A stretch of DNA of 64,000 bases from Apoda limacodes (GCA_946406115.1 OX291553.1:11971001-12035000), one strand, 5' to 3'. Shown: positions 1 through 11,480, numbered from the stretch's first letter. Translations and numbers: made by a program. Notes: generated from the letters alone by a model not told the origin.

Positions 1-243
1 GGTAAGTCTTGAGTTAAGTAGCTTTTCTATTATTTTGATAGGGTCGGAAGGATAGAGATGGGCCTATAGTTGTTGACACAGTCTCGATCTCCAATTTTGT
101 GAATAGGGTATTAGGGAAAGTCTGAGGAAAGACTCCTGTTGAGAATGCCAAATTAATGATGTACGTTATGGGGCCAACTATTTTGTTTTTATATCCTTTA
201 AGAAAAGTTGAAGATATATTATCCCGTCCAACAGTGCAATCAT
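1..243 (-). pseudogene. LINE reverse transcriptase fragment (outer element, part 2)
   Basis: Read on the minus strand this encodes the conserved N-terminal RT block of a Jockey-like LINE: a VGRDNIS segment, then ITYIINLAFSTGVFP, then a degraded YRPISILP-type block. It continues the minus-strand fragment at 3600-3925, from which it is separated by a complete plus-strand LINE insertion. Frameshifts and stops make it non-functional. The window edge cuts off the rest. Confidence 0.7.
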
Positions 244-349
244 TTTTTTAGTTATGTAAGTTTTGTTTTTTGTTGTATATTAATTCTTATAGATATTAAT
301 ATTTTATATTTCTTATTATATTTATTATTATAGTTATTATTTATCTGCT

Positions 350-1200
350 ATGATACATAATACTAATAGTGATATTGATGATGATGATTACCAAACATGT
401 CTTTCTTCTGACGGGTTGGACGATAGTTTCCACAGCACTTCATTACCTCTTAGCAAATCCCTTGTTTCTTGTTTTTCTGACCTAGAGAAAAACTTTAATA
501 CCATTCATATAAATGCCCAAAGTATTCCGGCTTATTATCCTGATATGCTGGCGTCATTTGATTGCAAAAGCTTCATGCAATACTTGTTTCTAAACCCTGG
601 CTTAAACCCTCTCTTCCTTCTACTTCATACTCTTTGCCTGGTTTCCGCTTAATTCGGAACGATTGCGTAGGCAGAACGGGTGGTGGAGTTGCCATATATC
701 TAAGATCACATATTCCATACCAGGTTCTTAGCATGTCAAACCATCCTCCACCTTCTGATGCTGCGGAACACATTTAAATAGATCTTTCCCTTTCTCACTT
801 AAAATTCTTCTAGTTGTATTCTACAGTCCTTCCCTCCAAATAAATTACTTTGCGTCGTTCGAAAATCTTTTAGAAACTTTTACCTCTCTGTATAATAATT
901 CTATCATTGTGATTTCAACACTTGTCTTATCAAAAACGATAATCGCTCCCTTCATCTCCATTCTGTCGTCAATGCTTGTAACATGCAAATTCTACCTCTT
1001 GATGCTACTCATATCTTTCCGAACTGCACGCCGTCTCTCCTAGACCTTATTATGGTTTCTTCTTCAGATCATGTGTATAAACACGGGCAATACACTGCCG
1101 ACGCGTTCTTATACCATGATCTTATGTACCTCTCATACAAAATACGTCCTCCAAAAGCGAAATCGAGAATACTTCTACAGCGCAATTTAGTGGTGTAAAT
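350..1200 (+). pseudogene. LINE endonuclease remnant
   Basis: Broken apurinic-like endonuclease of the LINE at 244-3599. Visible in different frames are an IHINAQSI start block (the first catalytic Asn motif), a KPWLKPSLPSTSYSLPGF block matching the usual SETWL region with its Glu lost, a GRTGGGVAIYLRS block, and a C-terminal LLDLIMVSSSDHV...YHDL block. At least two frameshifts and several stops separate them. Confidence 0.7.
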
Positions 1201-1369
1201 ATTTACAAAACGATGCCCTAAATATTGACTGGTATTAGTGAAGCACAAACTGTTAACGAAAAGGTCCAAATTTTTAATTCAAATCTTACGGCTTTATTTG
1301 ATATACACGCACCTATGATCAGTTAGAATCAAACACCTACCAGCCCCACGGCTTACAGAGGAAATTAAG

Positions 1370-3280
1370 TTGTTGCAGGCAAAAAAATGCAGGGCAAAGG
1401 CAAAACTCAAAGCTCACTATACAGACGAGAATTTAGAAAATTATAAAATACTTAGAAATCACTGCAATAAGGTATGTAGGGATGCGCAAAGGCGGCACAT
1501 CCATAGATCAATTGAAAACGCGGACATGTCTAGAGTCTGGAAATTTCTAAAATCATTAGGAGTTGGGAAAACTCGACCTGCGGCACCTTCTAATAAATTC
1601 GATATCAATCTTCTGAATCAGCACTTTTCGGCTTCTGCCAATGTTGAAGGTAGTATGAAAAGCCAAACTCTAACACGTCTTTCAATGATCCCAACTCCCG
1701 ATTACCCCCCATTTATTTTTAATCAGTTTGCCGTCTGTGATGTTAAGAAGAGCGTACTGTCTATTGCATCCAGTGCAGTTGGTACTGACAGCATTAGTCG
1801 CAATATGATCATTCCTATCCTTGACATAATTGCTCCAGTCCTTACCCACACCTTTAATTCATCCATTTTGACTGGTAAATTTCCTGAGTTGTGGAAACAG
1901 GCTAAAATAATTCCTTTACCAAAAAAGTCTAATCCCAATTCTTTCTCTGACTACCGTCCTATCTCCATATTACCCTTCCTATCTTAGAACTTTCTAGAAC
2001 GTCTTGTTCATCAGCAGCTTAGTACGTTCCTTACGAAGAATAGCCTCCTTAATCCTTTCCAATCCGGTTTCCGTCCTGGTCATAGTACGACTACTGCACT
2101 CACCAATGTTATTGGAGATATATCATTGGCAATGGATCTTACTGAACTTACTGTCCTATCACTTCTAGATTTTAGCAACGCTTTAACACCATTGACTTTG
2201 ATATTTTACTTGGCAGACTGCGCTCTATTAACATATCTCCAGCGGCAATTGAATGGTTTCACAGCTATTTGCATGACCGCAAGCAACGAATACAGGTTGA
2301 GGACTCTTTTTCTTCATGGTGTGATATACGTGCTGGAGCCTCAGGGTGGTGTATTGTCTCCACTTCTTTTCACTATTTTTACAAATTCTATATCTCAAGG
2401 AATTTCTTCTCCCTACCACCTTTATGCAGATGATTTATAAATCTATACTCAAGCACCTTTAACTGATCTTCATAAAGCCATCGAAAATATGAATTCCGAC
2501 TTAGACTACATAACACAATGGAGTAAACGGCATGGACTTACCAAAAATAGGGATAAAACTCAAGTAATCATAATCGGAAGTTCAAAATTAATACTAAGAA
2601 TTAATTTTTCTCAGCTATACCCAGTACAACTTGATGGTGTTATTATCTCCTATAGCGAAAAAGTTAAGAATCTTGGTATTATTATTGACCATACTCTTTC
2701 TTGGACACCTCATTTACAAGAATTAAATCTGAAGTTATACGCAACTGTAAGTTCGTTAAGACGTTTATGTAATTTTCTCCCTATTCCCACTAAAATTCCT
2801 CTTGCGCAGACATTACTGCATCCGATTCTCGATTGCGCTGACGCCAGCTACTTTCTCACTGAGGACCAATTAAATAAACTTGAGCGTCTACAGAATCTAT
2901 GTATACGTTTCATATTTGGACTTCGCAAATATGACCGTGTTTCCTACTTTCGCCAAGAGCTCAAGTGGCCTCCAATCCGTATTCGCCAAAATATATATGT
3001 TCTTACACTTCTGTACAGCATTTTATTCAATCCGTCAGCGCCTGCATACCTTAAAGGTCATTTCCAATTTATAGGCAGTTGTAATTCCAACCTTCGTCGC
3101 TCCACTCAACTCCTTTTAAAACCACCTTCTCATTCCACTAACTTTTACTATAAATCTTTTACTATTCAAGCCATCAAACTCTGGAATTCTCTGCCCTTAT
3201 TAATTAGAAAAGCCCAGTCTCCTAATACTTTTAAACGCCTTGTTAAATCTCATTTTACTGACATTAACGGATCACTGTAA
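1370..3280 (+). pseudogene. LINE reverse transcriptase remnant
   Basis: RT domain of the LINE at 244-3599 in three open pieces (1370-1987, 2126-2440, 2489-3280). Recognisable blocks are SDYRPISILP near 1950, FQSGFRPGHSTT near 2065, the GGVLSPLLFTIF block near 2350 and the catalytic YADDL near 2425-2438, followed immediately by TAA where a Gln codon is usual. The last piece is the thumb and C-terminal region (ILDCADASYF...LCIRFIFGLRKYD...KLWNSLP). A stop at 1985, a frameshift before 2126 and the stop at 2438 inactivate it. Confidence 0.85.
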
Positions 3281-3599
3281 GTATCAAAGCATATAAAATT
3301 ATATTTATTTGTATTATAAATATTTATATATGACTTATATGTATTTATTTTATGTATATATGTATTGATATTGTATGTAGATATTAAAGTGTAGTTTAAG
3401 ATATTCCTTTACTTGTAACTATTTAATTTTTATTTTGGTTCACCTACCTCTGATTAATTTTGTTATTATCCTCTGCCCTTGTCTGGTAGAAATCGCTTTT
3501 AAGCGATAAGACCGCCTAATTGTATACTTTTGTCTACTTTTATTCGCTTTATGTAAATGGAAACATGTTGGTGTTCAATAAAGTATTTATCTATCTATC

Positions 3600-3925
3600 T
3601 ATGGTAGCTTCAATTTCGGCTTCATCTGTCGGAAGAAGAACAAACGAATGAATTGGGCAGTCATTAGCAGAAGGTATGTTAGAATCAAATGTAGGTTGCG
3701 GAACCTTTTCAGCCAAATTTTTACCCGCATTAGCAAAGAAAGTGTTTATGAGATTGACAGATTGGGAAGGGTCAGTTAAAGAAATAAGATCCGTGACACT
3801 ACTATAGGATTTGTTGGGGTATGAAATGGATTTTATAGCATCCCATCGCTTTTTGTTATTTGAACCAGCTTTTTTAATTTCATTTGACCCATATTGTCTT
3901 TTAACTTTTTTTAAGAGTGCGTTAC
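3600..3925 (-). pseudogene. LINE reverse transcriptase linker fragment (outer element, part 1)
   Basis: Minus-strand sequence just upstream of the RT domain of the outer LINE. It reads KKRWDAIKSISYPNKSY, then INTFFANAGKNLAEKVP, then SFVLLPTDEAEIEAT, the usual linker between endonuclease and RT in Jockey-like ORF2. It continues into 1-243 across the nested insertion. A longer ORF in the opposite direction here is a shadow. Confidence 0.65.
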
Positions 3926-4357
3926 AGAAATTTCTATATCAATATCTACCTCTATCAAGAAGCAAAGGTGTTGATCAAAGAAAATGGTGGTATACTGCTT
4001 ATGCCACGTGTAGTCGGAAGGCAGTTGAATCGCTCTAACATTCCTACGGCGAATATATCCACGTATTACAAAAGAAATTTATTCATCCCATTTCTCAACC
4101 ATTGCTTACAATTCAACAATTGGTTTACAAAACACCGTAAAGTAGTATCGGCACTATCTGGTGTGTTACCGTCAAATTTTACAGCCGTTTGTCAAATCGA
4201 AGAGGCATTTTGTATGTATTCGGCAGTGCTGCCCGAAAAAAGTACATCTGTCGTCAAAGCAGTACTTGAAGTGTGGAAAGCAGCTATGGCTCCCACTTCC
4301 CCTGCTCCAAAATCAGCTTTGGAATGCTTAGATAAGTGTGACCAAAAGCACCACTAA
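3917..4357 (+). pseudogene. hAT-like transposase C-terminal fragment
   Basis: An open 146-codon stretch with no proper start. It reads MPRVVGRQLNRSNIP, then YYKRNLFIPFLNHCL, then FTKHRKVVSALSGVLP. This resembles the region after the catalytic core in domesticated and mobile hAT-type proteins of the DUF4371/52-kDa PKR-inhibitor-repressor group, and that assignment is from memory of the family. The dimerisation region is cut short where the mariner copy begins at about 4354. It is flanked by a LINE on the left and mariner on the right and is almost certainly a dead fragment. Confidence 0.5.
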
Positions 4358-5363
4358 CTAACACCAACCTGTATATAAAGTTTCATGCGTCTGAACCAAT
4401 TTTCGAAATATTTTTTCCAGTCCGCCGTAGGCACCTCTTCCACGGCCTTCTCGGACGCTGCTAGCGCGTCTTCCGGCGATGAAAACTGTATCCCTTTCAA
4501 CTGATTTTGCATTTTAGGGAATAAAAAGAAGTCACACAGTGCCAGACCAGGACTGTAAGGAGGGTGACCCAAGACTCTGACCGGTGTGGTTGTCCAGGAA
4601 GTCCGTCGTTTTGAGCGTTGAGTGCCCGGGCGCGCTGTCATGGTGAAGCAGTACCCCACAGACCCCGATGTTCGGTCGCTGGTTGCTCATTGCAAACAAA
4701 ACTTCTGGCAGGCATTTTGTGGTATACCATTCGGCGTTGATGCTGCTTTGGTCTCGTAACGGAATTGTCAAAGTGAAAAAAGAAGCGATCAAAATTTTCC
4801 GTGCGCTTTCGTAGGCGTTGGTTTGTTTTGAAACAGCCAAACTGTCGACTGACGCTTTGCTTCTGGATCGTATCGATAAATCTAGTATTCGTCACCTGTC
4901 ACAATGTCGTAAACGCGCCGAGACGAGCCTGCTTCAAATTTTTGCATCATATCACGGCACCACTCCACACGGGCCTGCTTCTGAGCTTCGGTAAGGTTGT
5001 GCGGCACACAGCGCGAAACTATCCACCTCACGACGAACACTTCCCAAACCAATCTGCAGTGTGTGCTGAATATCTTCGTATGTAATTCGCCTGTTTTCTT
5101 GAATAATTTTTTTTTACTGACAGCACACTTTCTTCCGCGACAGCCGTCGTAGGACGACCACTGCTTTGTTCATCGCCCAAAGTAAGGCGACCGCGCTTGA
5201 ACTCGCTATGCCAACGGTAAATGGTTGCTTTTGAAGGTCCTTCATCCATAAAAAACATTTGAAGTCGATCAAATGACTCATCAGGTTTAAAGCGACATTT
5301 AAAATCATAGAAAATCATCGCACGAAAATGTTCTCGATGCAGATTCATTTTTAAATTTAACAC
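4354..5363 (-). pseudogene. mariner-family transposase, broken
   Basis: Minus-strand Tc1/mariner transposase in three overlapping frames. It starts MNLHREHFRAMIF at 5348, with the helix-turn-helix region (ATIYRWHSEFKRGR, SGRPTTAV) at 5363-5028. The catalytic centre follows: VTGDEY keeps the first Asp but the next Trp codon is now TAG; HHDSAPGHS keeps the second Asp; CDFFLFP keeps the third, so the DD34D triad is intact as codons. At least two frameshifts and stops inactivate it. The end (WFRRMKLYIQVGVS) is missing the last few residues and abuts the hAT-like fragment. I could not see clear terminal inverted repeats. Confidence 0.9.
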
Positions 5364-5699
5364 GATAATTTAATTTGGCTCTCAAAAAAATGTGGAGGGA
5401 AATCCGAAATTCGAACAATGGTATTTTGACTTTTAAATAACCAAATTTTTTAAAATAATTACAAGTAGCCAGTGCCTAATACAAAAAAAAACTTTTTTTC
5501 GCAAAACTTTCTGCGTGGCCTGATATAACAGAACGTTATTTTTTTATTTAGCTTATAGTTTATACTCTCCCACTGCTCGAAAAAGGACTCCCCCAATTCC
5601 TTCGAGGAGATTTTTCCTGTACATACACTATATTTACAGTTTTTCACATCTTTAATATTCTCCTATTTTCCTTTAATTTTATGTCTACGCCCGTGATAG

Positions 5700-5835
5700 T
5701 ATATAAATTGTTTTAAAAACAAAAACGATAACGATGCTCTGCGGTATTTAAACTTTTCCCAAGCCTTTGACACAGTTTGACGTGAGGTCTTACTTTACAA
5801 GATCAGAGAAATGCAGAATTGAGGCCTGAGGGACT
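5700..5835 (+). pseudogene. LINE RT fragment (family D)
   Basis: A short plus-strand piece of RT around the catalytic FSQAFD block (NFSQAFDTV, then a stop, then LLYKIREMQN). A second, slightly longer copy lies at 7436-7600, and both are followed by opposite-strand LINE family B sequence, so the whole chimera appears duplicated. Confidence 0.5.
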
Positions 5836-5884
5836 CCCATAGCGACTGCTGACTCCGTCATCTTTCCTCGTTTCCATCAATTTC

Positions 5885-6125
5885 TTGAACTCTATTACCC
5901 ATGTAAGAGGTCAAAAGGTCGAAAGCTTTATCTCTAATACCATAGTAATTTAGCTTCTAAATGAGGTTTTGATGTTGCACGCAGTCAAAAGAATCATTCG
6001 AATGCTCCCTTAAATATGTTTTTTTTATAGTGTGACTCCTATGTCGGTAGCGAAACGACCTTTCGTAAAGCCAAACACTTTTCTATTGAGCAGGTTATTG
6101 ATATCAAAATGGCTTAACATCGGAT
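5885..6125 (-). pseudogene. LINE RT fragment (family B), first copy
   Basis: Minus-strand RT piece reading from a LLSRKVFGFTKG-type block through FDCVQ to YYGIRDKAFDLLTSYMGN. It shares most of its sequence with 7600-7810. No intact frame remains. Confidence 0.6.
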
Positions 6126-6129
6126 TAGA

Positions 6130-6560
6130 TTGAGTAAGATTGAATGAATAGTCGACGATCCCAAACTCACTTGGCTTATCGAACCCTTAAGTCTGAGGAG
6201 AGACTTTGACTCCCTGTGTGTGTTCTACCACTTGTACAATGGGATGTGTTCTGAGGAATTGTTCGAAATGATGCCCGCGGCTACTTTCTGCCATTGCACC
6301 GCTCGCCATCGGCAGGAAATTCATTCTCACACTTTAGAACCGAAACCCGCGAACGCTTGGGTTGTGAAATGAGCTCCCTGCCAAGGTTTTCTCTAAGGAC
6401 TACAGTAAAGGGTTCTTCAAGAAAGAAGTTATTGGATTTTTGAAGGGTTGGCAACGCGCGAGTTTTACCCCTGGTGTTACAAGCGTCCATAGGCTACGGT
6501 GACCGCTTACCATCAGGCGGACTGTATGCTTGTTTGCCACCTTACCCTTAGGAATGCCTT
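6130..6560 (+). mobile_element. LINE family A 3' end
   Basis: C-terminal RT tail and 3' end of the most abundant LINE family in this window. It reads IEPLSLRRDFDSLCVFYHL, then YNGMCSEELFEMMP, and ends with the nucleotide signature ACCGCTTACCATCAGGCGG followed by TTGTTTGCCACCTTA and an A-rich tail near 6570. Frameshifted. The other copies I recognise are at 13653-14805, 25918-26575, 30583-31150, 34292-34390, 39525-39692, 55150-55340 and 60770-61015. Confidence 0.8.
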
Positions 6561-7349
6561 AGGTATAAATAAAAATTAAAAAAAAATACTATCGGCCGCA
6601 CTCAGAAAGCTTCAGTAACTTTGGGCTAATGAATGATTAGTTAATGCACATTAACTTGGTTAAGTATGGTCCACGGTCCACGCTCAGAGTCAAAATTAGG
6701 GTCGTCGTTAACTAATGAAAAGAGTAGTGTGGGTACCTATGCATCGTTACATCGATTACTCATCGATGTTGCTTATTGTAAAAAATCGAATCTCTAATAC
6801 GACATTATTTAACATTTTATACACTTTTTCTCATTGAAAAGTGAAGTAATAAAACTAAGATGACCGGTCGTCCTGTTTACTCCTATGTCGATAGGACCCA
6901 CAAGCTTGAAGTCGTTTTCATACATCTATGTTTTCTTAGGAATCGACTTGAGGTTTCTTTTTCCATTTTTAATGTATATTTTACTCCTGGAGATGTAATT
7001 TTAGAATGTTTGGGGGCTTAGAAGTGATAATTGTTATAATAAAAGGTAAGAAAGTCTTTGTATATTTGAAATCTATACCTAAATATCACTAACCACGGTA
7101 AGTGTGAGTGACATTAACACAGAAGAGTGAATGCGGAGAATTTCTACAGCTTTCTTTATGAGCAGTCAAAATTTGTCTTAAAAGACTAGTTTAAGTATTA
7201 GGTAGATAGTACCCAGAAAAATAAGCCCAAAATACGGTAATTTTTATCGCATATTGTGACACAAAAAAAAACAAAAACTATGGGGTAATTCCTGTTGACC
7301 TAGAAGACTCATGATCTCATGATGGAAGATCTATCTGCAAATAATAAGT

Positions 7350-7396
7350 GGAACCATCGGTGCGCGAGCCAGACTCGCACTTGGCCGGTTTTTTAC
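7350..7396. repeat. GCGCGAGTC / ACTTGGCCGG interspersed repeat end
   Basis: About 45 bp ending in ACTCGCACTTGGCCGG and a T run, with an internal near-palindrome GTGCGCGAGCCAGACTCGC. The same end is seen near 28530-28570, 29195-29255, 36965-37005, 44555-44590 and 46845-46875. I associate it with Lepidoptera but cannot give its formal family. Confidence 0.6.
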
Positions 7397-7435
7397 ACAA
7401 ATTCATTTGAGTTAGCAAATTTCTATTGTTAACGG

Positions 7436-7600
7436 ATGAAATTAATTCCTAATCATCAGTTCGGCTTCAGACAAGGACATGGCACAATCGAGCAAATTTA
7501 CAGATTTTTAATTGTATATATAAATTATTTTGAGAATAAAAATGACTGCTGCTCTGCGGTATTTGAACTTTTCCCAAGCCTTTGACATAGTTTGGTATGA
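7436..7600 (+). pseudogene. LINE RT fragment (family D), second copy
   Basis: Plus-strand RT reads LIPNHQFGFRQGHGT, then IEQIYRFL, and in another frame CCSAVFELFPSL or FSQAFDIV. This is the block from the FGFR motif to the first catalytic Asp of Jockey-like RT. It breaks abruptly at 7600 into opposite-strand family B sequence. Confidence 0.65.
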
Positions 7601-8110
7601 CGTAATAAAGTTTTGATGTTGAACGCAGTCAAAAGCGACTCGCGCAAAATACACCTACAGCATCATTCGAATCCTCTCACGCCTCAAATATGTTTTTTTA
7701 TAATGTCACTCCTGTATTGGTAGCGAAAGGGCAGTTCGTAAAGCCAAACACTTTTCTACTGAGCAGGTTATTAATATTAAAATGGCTTAACATCTAATAA
7801 GATTAAGTTTGATTTTATCAAAAAGTTACTAAGTATAGGTAATATTGAGATTAGGCCAAAAATTATTTGGGTTTGTTGTATAACCTGATTTAAAAAGTGA
7901 AATGACTTTGCTACGTTTCATTTTATCAGGAAATACTCCATTATCTATAACACTGTTGAAAATTGAGGCTAAAGGGTTGCGCTTTCACATGAATAACAGT
8001 TTATAGTTAACGCAGCAAGCCCTCAAAGGTCTACAGTCTTTATAAGTTCTATTGTTTTAAATGTACTAATATCCATAGGATTAATTTTCTTAAGCGCAAA
8101 AGAAATATTA
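7600..8110 (-). pseudogene. LINE RT fragment (family B), second copy
   Basis: Minus-strand RT N-terminal half. From high to low coordinates it reads NPLASIFNSVIDNGVFPDKM, then KVISLFKSG, a degraded PISI block, then INNLLSRKVFGFT and a CVQH block near 7620. Several frames, no intact ORF. The part below 7810 matches 5940-6125. Confidence 0.65.
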
Positions 8111-9780
8111 CATTCGGGGACGTCCGTTTTAAGGGTTCCATAGTCATCAAGGAACTCTTATAGTTTCCCTCTGTTTATCTGTCCGCGACTTAGTTCAGAA
8201 AAAACTCTTTGAAGTGCAATTTTTTTTAAAGACCAGTTTAACTATAAGTTTATGAACCATGTAACATTATAGATAAATTAAATTATAACATTCTGAATAC
8301 TAATACTTACTAAATTAATAGATAACAATATTCACGGTCTAATTCGGGAGCAGCGCTTGGTGGTACATCTAGGTACATCTGGCTATTATTGACAGTTCGT
8401 TCATCATGTAATTTAAAAAAAACGCCGACTGCAAGAACAACAAGAATTAAACAGAAATTAAAACATATCGGATATTTAACTATCAGACGGAACTCGTTTT
8501 AGGGCTGAAACACATAACAGCGTTGCTTTATAGGGCAACAATTTTTTTCAAACTACTTCCAGGGTGACACGTGTTGTTTACAAGCGTGTTAGAAACAAAC
8601 TGCAATGGTTGTCACCAAGTGTGACGTTATAACGCTGAAAAGTGCGGCGCGCTGCAGACCGCAAAATTCTGTGTTGCTGCGACACATTTTAACTTAGTTA
8701 GCAGTTGGCGTTGATATTATAGGATGATAACCGTTATGTTACATAAAATAATAGACTTTATTTAGTTAATAATAGGGTTCTTAATTGAGGTCAGGGAAAA
8801 CATTACTTTTAATGTTTGTACTGTATACTGTTTTTTTCGTTTAATAATTTTAACACATTACTAATGACTTCATAGTGACGAGTTGCTTTTGAACTGCGTA
8901 AATTATTGTTTCAGTTTTTGATTTTTATTAGTTTACGAGAAGTAGGTAGGAATCGACCTATATTTTAAGTCTGTTATTAAGGTGAGTAAGTGTAAATATA
9001 TTTTTCACAAACATATTAGAAAAATTACAACTAAGCGTACTTAGTAATTCTGTTATCTACAACTATTTTGAAAAGAAAAAGATATTAACAAAGTTTCTGC
9101 ATGTAATTTTCATAAAAATTCTTCGTCATAAAGTAATATTTATTGACTATAAAAACGCTTGATTTAGCAAATTACACAGATATAATGTCCTGGCCTAAAC
9201 CTATAAATAGGTATAAACAACACAAAAATGTTTCTGAAAGAAACAAAAAGGTTACTTGTGAATGAATAAACTAAATAACTAAATAAACTTAACAAATTAA
9301 AACCTTAAAACAAAATATAAATAACGGCCATCATTAAAATTATTTAATTTAATGTTACGTATAAAACTAAAAGCTGTCGTAAGGTAAATCGTTAGAATAA
9401 TATTTGTTTGGTACTGACCATAAGCGTTGAACTCGACGCATTGTTGACAGTCCGTCTGTCCTATCGTCAGTAGGGGCCTAACTTGTAAGAGGGAATTTAC
9501 TTTAGGGCATAGCAAATCTAAACGGGGAAATAGGATGAAATTTAGAGGAAATGAAATTGTTATCTGTACGGTGGTATCAACGTCTTGCTCAATCCAGAGG
9601 TCCCGGGGCGCTACTTCAAGCTTCCGTTGTTTCCATAACCGCCTCAAACCGGAATCAGGAGCCTATCTCTTTGCTGCTGGTGCAAAAATCCTAATTTGTT
9701 TGCCACAATTCACAAATTATTAACAATTGTACAATTCTTCCTTGGGCTATACCGAGTCAAAATTAATTTGTCCATAAATA
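8111..9780. other. No gene recognised
   Basis: About 1.7 kb of AT-rich sequence. The only longer open frame (9297-9647, minus) shows no motif and no splice context. I see no recognisable transposon protein here. Confidence 0.5.
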
Positions 9781-9839
9781 TGATAGCGAGGCCCGTTGCC
9801 TTTTTCCGTACAAACCAAAACTACAATGCGTGAGACGCG

Positions 9840-10430
9840 GGTGCGTGCTCAACCGTTCGCCACATTTTTAGAACTGAATGCCCGCCGGACGGACGCCGGC
9901 GCAGTCAATGCCGAACCAAAAGAAAGGACATGACGTCCCCGCCCCGCATCTGTACCGAACAATCCCCCGGCCCAGCCAGATCGAATCGGGCTAAGACTCC
10001 TAAACGGGAGAATCCTAAACAACAGGGATACGAACCAAGGTCGCCACAGCTCGTCTCAGAACGGAGCTACCAACCAAACTTCGGCAACTCGAGTAACTCC
10101 ATTCTGCCCTGGAACAATTGCAATATACGACCCCTTCTCCAATGGAGGGGCGGCATATTGGCCTCCTTCACTAAGACAAGGTCTCCAACCTTAGGAGGTT
10201 CCGTTGTTTCAGACCATCGTACGCGCTGCTGCAGAAGATGAAGATACTTCATTGAGAATCGTTTACAAAATGATTGCGATATCTGCCGCAGTAGTTCAAA
10301 ATTGCGTCAACAGGTTCACGGCGGTATCACGACATACATATAAACGCACTACACACTCAAATAGTCAGTTAAGAAATGCAACCTACTTTGGACTAACTTC
10401 GGATCATACGTCTCTCCACGGATGGTAGTC
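9840..10430 (-). pseudogene. BEL/Pao retrotransposon C-terminal fragment (DUF5641)
   Basis: Minus-strand frame at 10252-10067 reads MKYLHLLQQRVRW, then TTEPPKVGDLVLVKEANMPP, then LHWRRGRILQLFQG. This is the characteristic C-terminal DUF5641 domain of Pao/BEL Pol downstream of integrase. Just upstream (10340-10255) another stretch resembles the preceding SFCKRFSMKYL segment. Below 10067 frames break and the sequence may run into the 3' untranslated region or LTR, but I could not identify an LTR pair. Truncated and dead. Confidence 0.75.
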
Positions 10431-10614
10431 TAGTTCCGTCTAGCTGTCTGGAGTGACCCAAAGGAGGGAGGAGAAAATAGATATTAAGAAAATGATAAAC
10501 AAATTAAAATGTAGGTACACAATAATTACTCAAAATAACAATGTATTATGTTCCTTTATGTCGTATTTAGATATATAAAGAAACACATTTGACACGGTCG
10601 TTTAGCTAGCTACT

Positions 10615-10760
10615 AAATCTATACATATAAAAGGCTTTGTCCTGAATGACTGATGGATCATCGCACAGCCTAAACTGATCGTAGAGACCTGAAACTTGGA
10701 GGGTGTGTTCTTTGTATGACGCAGGCAGGCGGATTTCAGGTAAACTATGTGTGAATTAAT
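10615..10760. repeat. Insect interspersed repeat fragment
   Basis: The segment TACATATAAAAGGCTTTGTC, followed by CTGAATGACTGATGGATCATCG and CTGAAACTTGGAGGGTGTG, has the style of common non-coding insect repeats of Helitron or SINE type. It has no coding content. The family is a guess from style only. Confidence 0.35.
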
Positions 10761-10814
10761 ATCTAATTTTTTGACTTTTAATTTTAAGCATTAATTTACT
10801 TAAATGATAATTTA

Positions 10815-11480
10815 AAATGTAAGTCTAAGATTACTCATTTGAATATTTCATGTTTTTTTTTTGATAAATAATGCTTTTTAGTGCAAAATATTACGCTTAA
10901 CACGTTCCTTTGAACTTTTACAATATTGCAGAATCCTTAGATGTCTTTTAATTGGTCCTCAGCGTTTTAGTTTCCGTATTATTTCTGCATAAGATTTTGT
11001 GCAAATAGTTTGGCCTAAATACTTTAGTATAACCGATGGGGAAGAAAGGTTCTCGAGTGGCGACCACGGATCGGAAGACGCAGCGTAGGTCGGCCTTCTG
11101 CCAGGTGGACAGACGATCTGGTCAGAGCCGCAAGAAGCGGATGGGTGCGGGCAGCTCAGGACCGGCCGTTGTGGAGACATATGGGGGCGGCCTACGTTCA
11201 GCAGTGGACGTCTTTCGGCTAAAACGAAAAGTTTAGTATTAAAAAAATCATTTCCAAAAATTATGTGGGTCATAATTTTCCTTTAACTTTTGGCCACCCT
11301 AATTAATTTTTACAACAAGATATTATGCATACATATTATGGAAACTGAAAGGCTAGAAAGCAATTGAAATACTTACATCTAAGCATTCTGCAATATTGTA
11401 AAAGTTGAACAGTTTACAGTCAAAAGCCTTATTTATCAAACAAAAAAACATAAAATATTCAAATGAGTAAACTTAGGCCA
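10815..11480. repeat. Foldback repeat: ~110 bp inverted arms around a LINE tail
   Basis: Left arm about 10820-10942 and right arm about 11375-11478 are imperfect inverse copies. Shared blocks include ACTCATTTGAATATTT, TTGATAAATAA, ACTTTTACAATATTGCAGAA and CTTAGATGT. The centre holds the LINE tail at 11030-11235. This is either a long-TIR MITE carrying a LINE fragment or two opposite copies of one repeat. Confidence 0.7.
11030..11235 (+). mobile_element. RTE-like LINE 3' coding end
   Basis: Plus-strand C-terminal tail of an endonuclease/RT LINE. It reads as fragments of the common insect ending (RVATTDRKTQRRS, then PAVVETYGGGLRSAVD in one frame; a related copy gives RSVGRPPSR). Related copies are at 41575-41960 and 45395-45510. 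The clade is uncertain; RTE or a relative is likely. Confidence 0.55.

Larger units (their letters stand above)
244..3599 (+). mobile_element. Decayed Jockey/CR1-like non-LTR retrotransposon, nested insertion
   Basis: A plus-strand LINE carries endonuclease then reverse transcriptase pieces and ends with an AATAAA-like motif and a short ATCT repeat tail just before 3600, as many LINEs end in simple repeats. The endonuclease and RT are spread over several frames with stops, so the copy is dead. It interrupts an older minus-strand LINE. When the two flanks (…GCAATC and TATGG…) are placed together the outer element's reading frame is restored, which fixes the insertion boundaries well. The exact clade (Jockey or CR1) is not certain. 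Confidence 0.8.

Noticed and set aside
9297..9647. 116-codon minus-strand ORF
   Set aside because: No motif, no splice context, not supported by any repeated or conserved feature.
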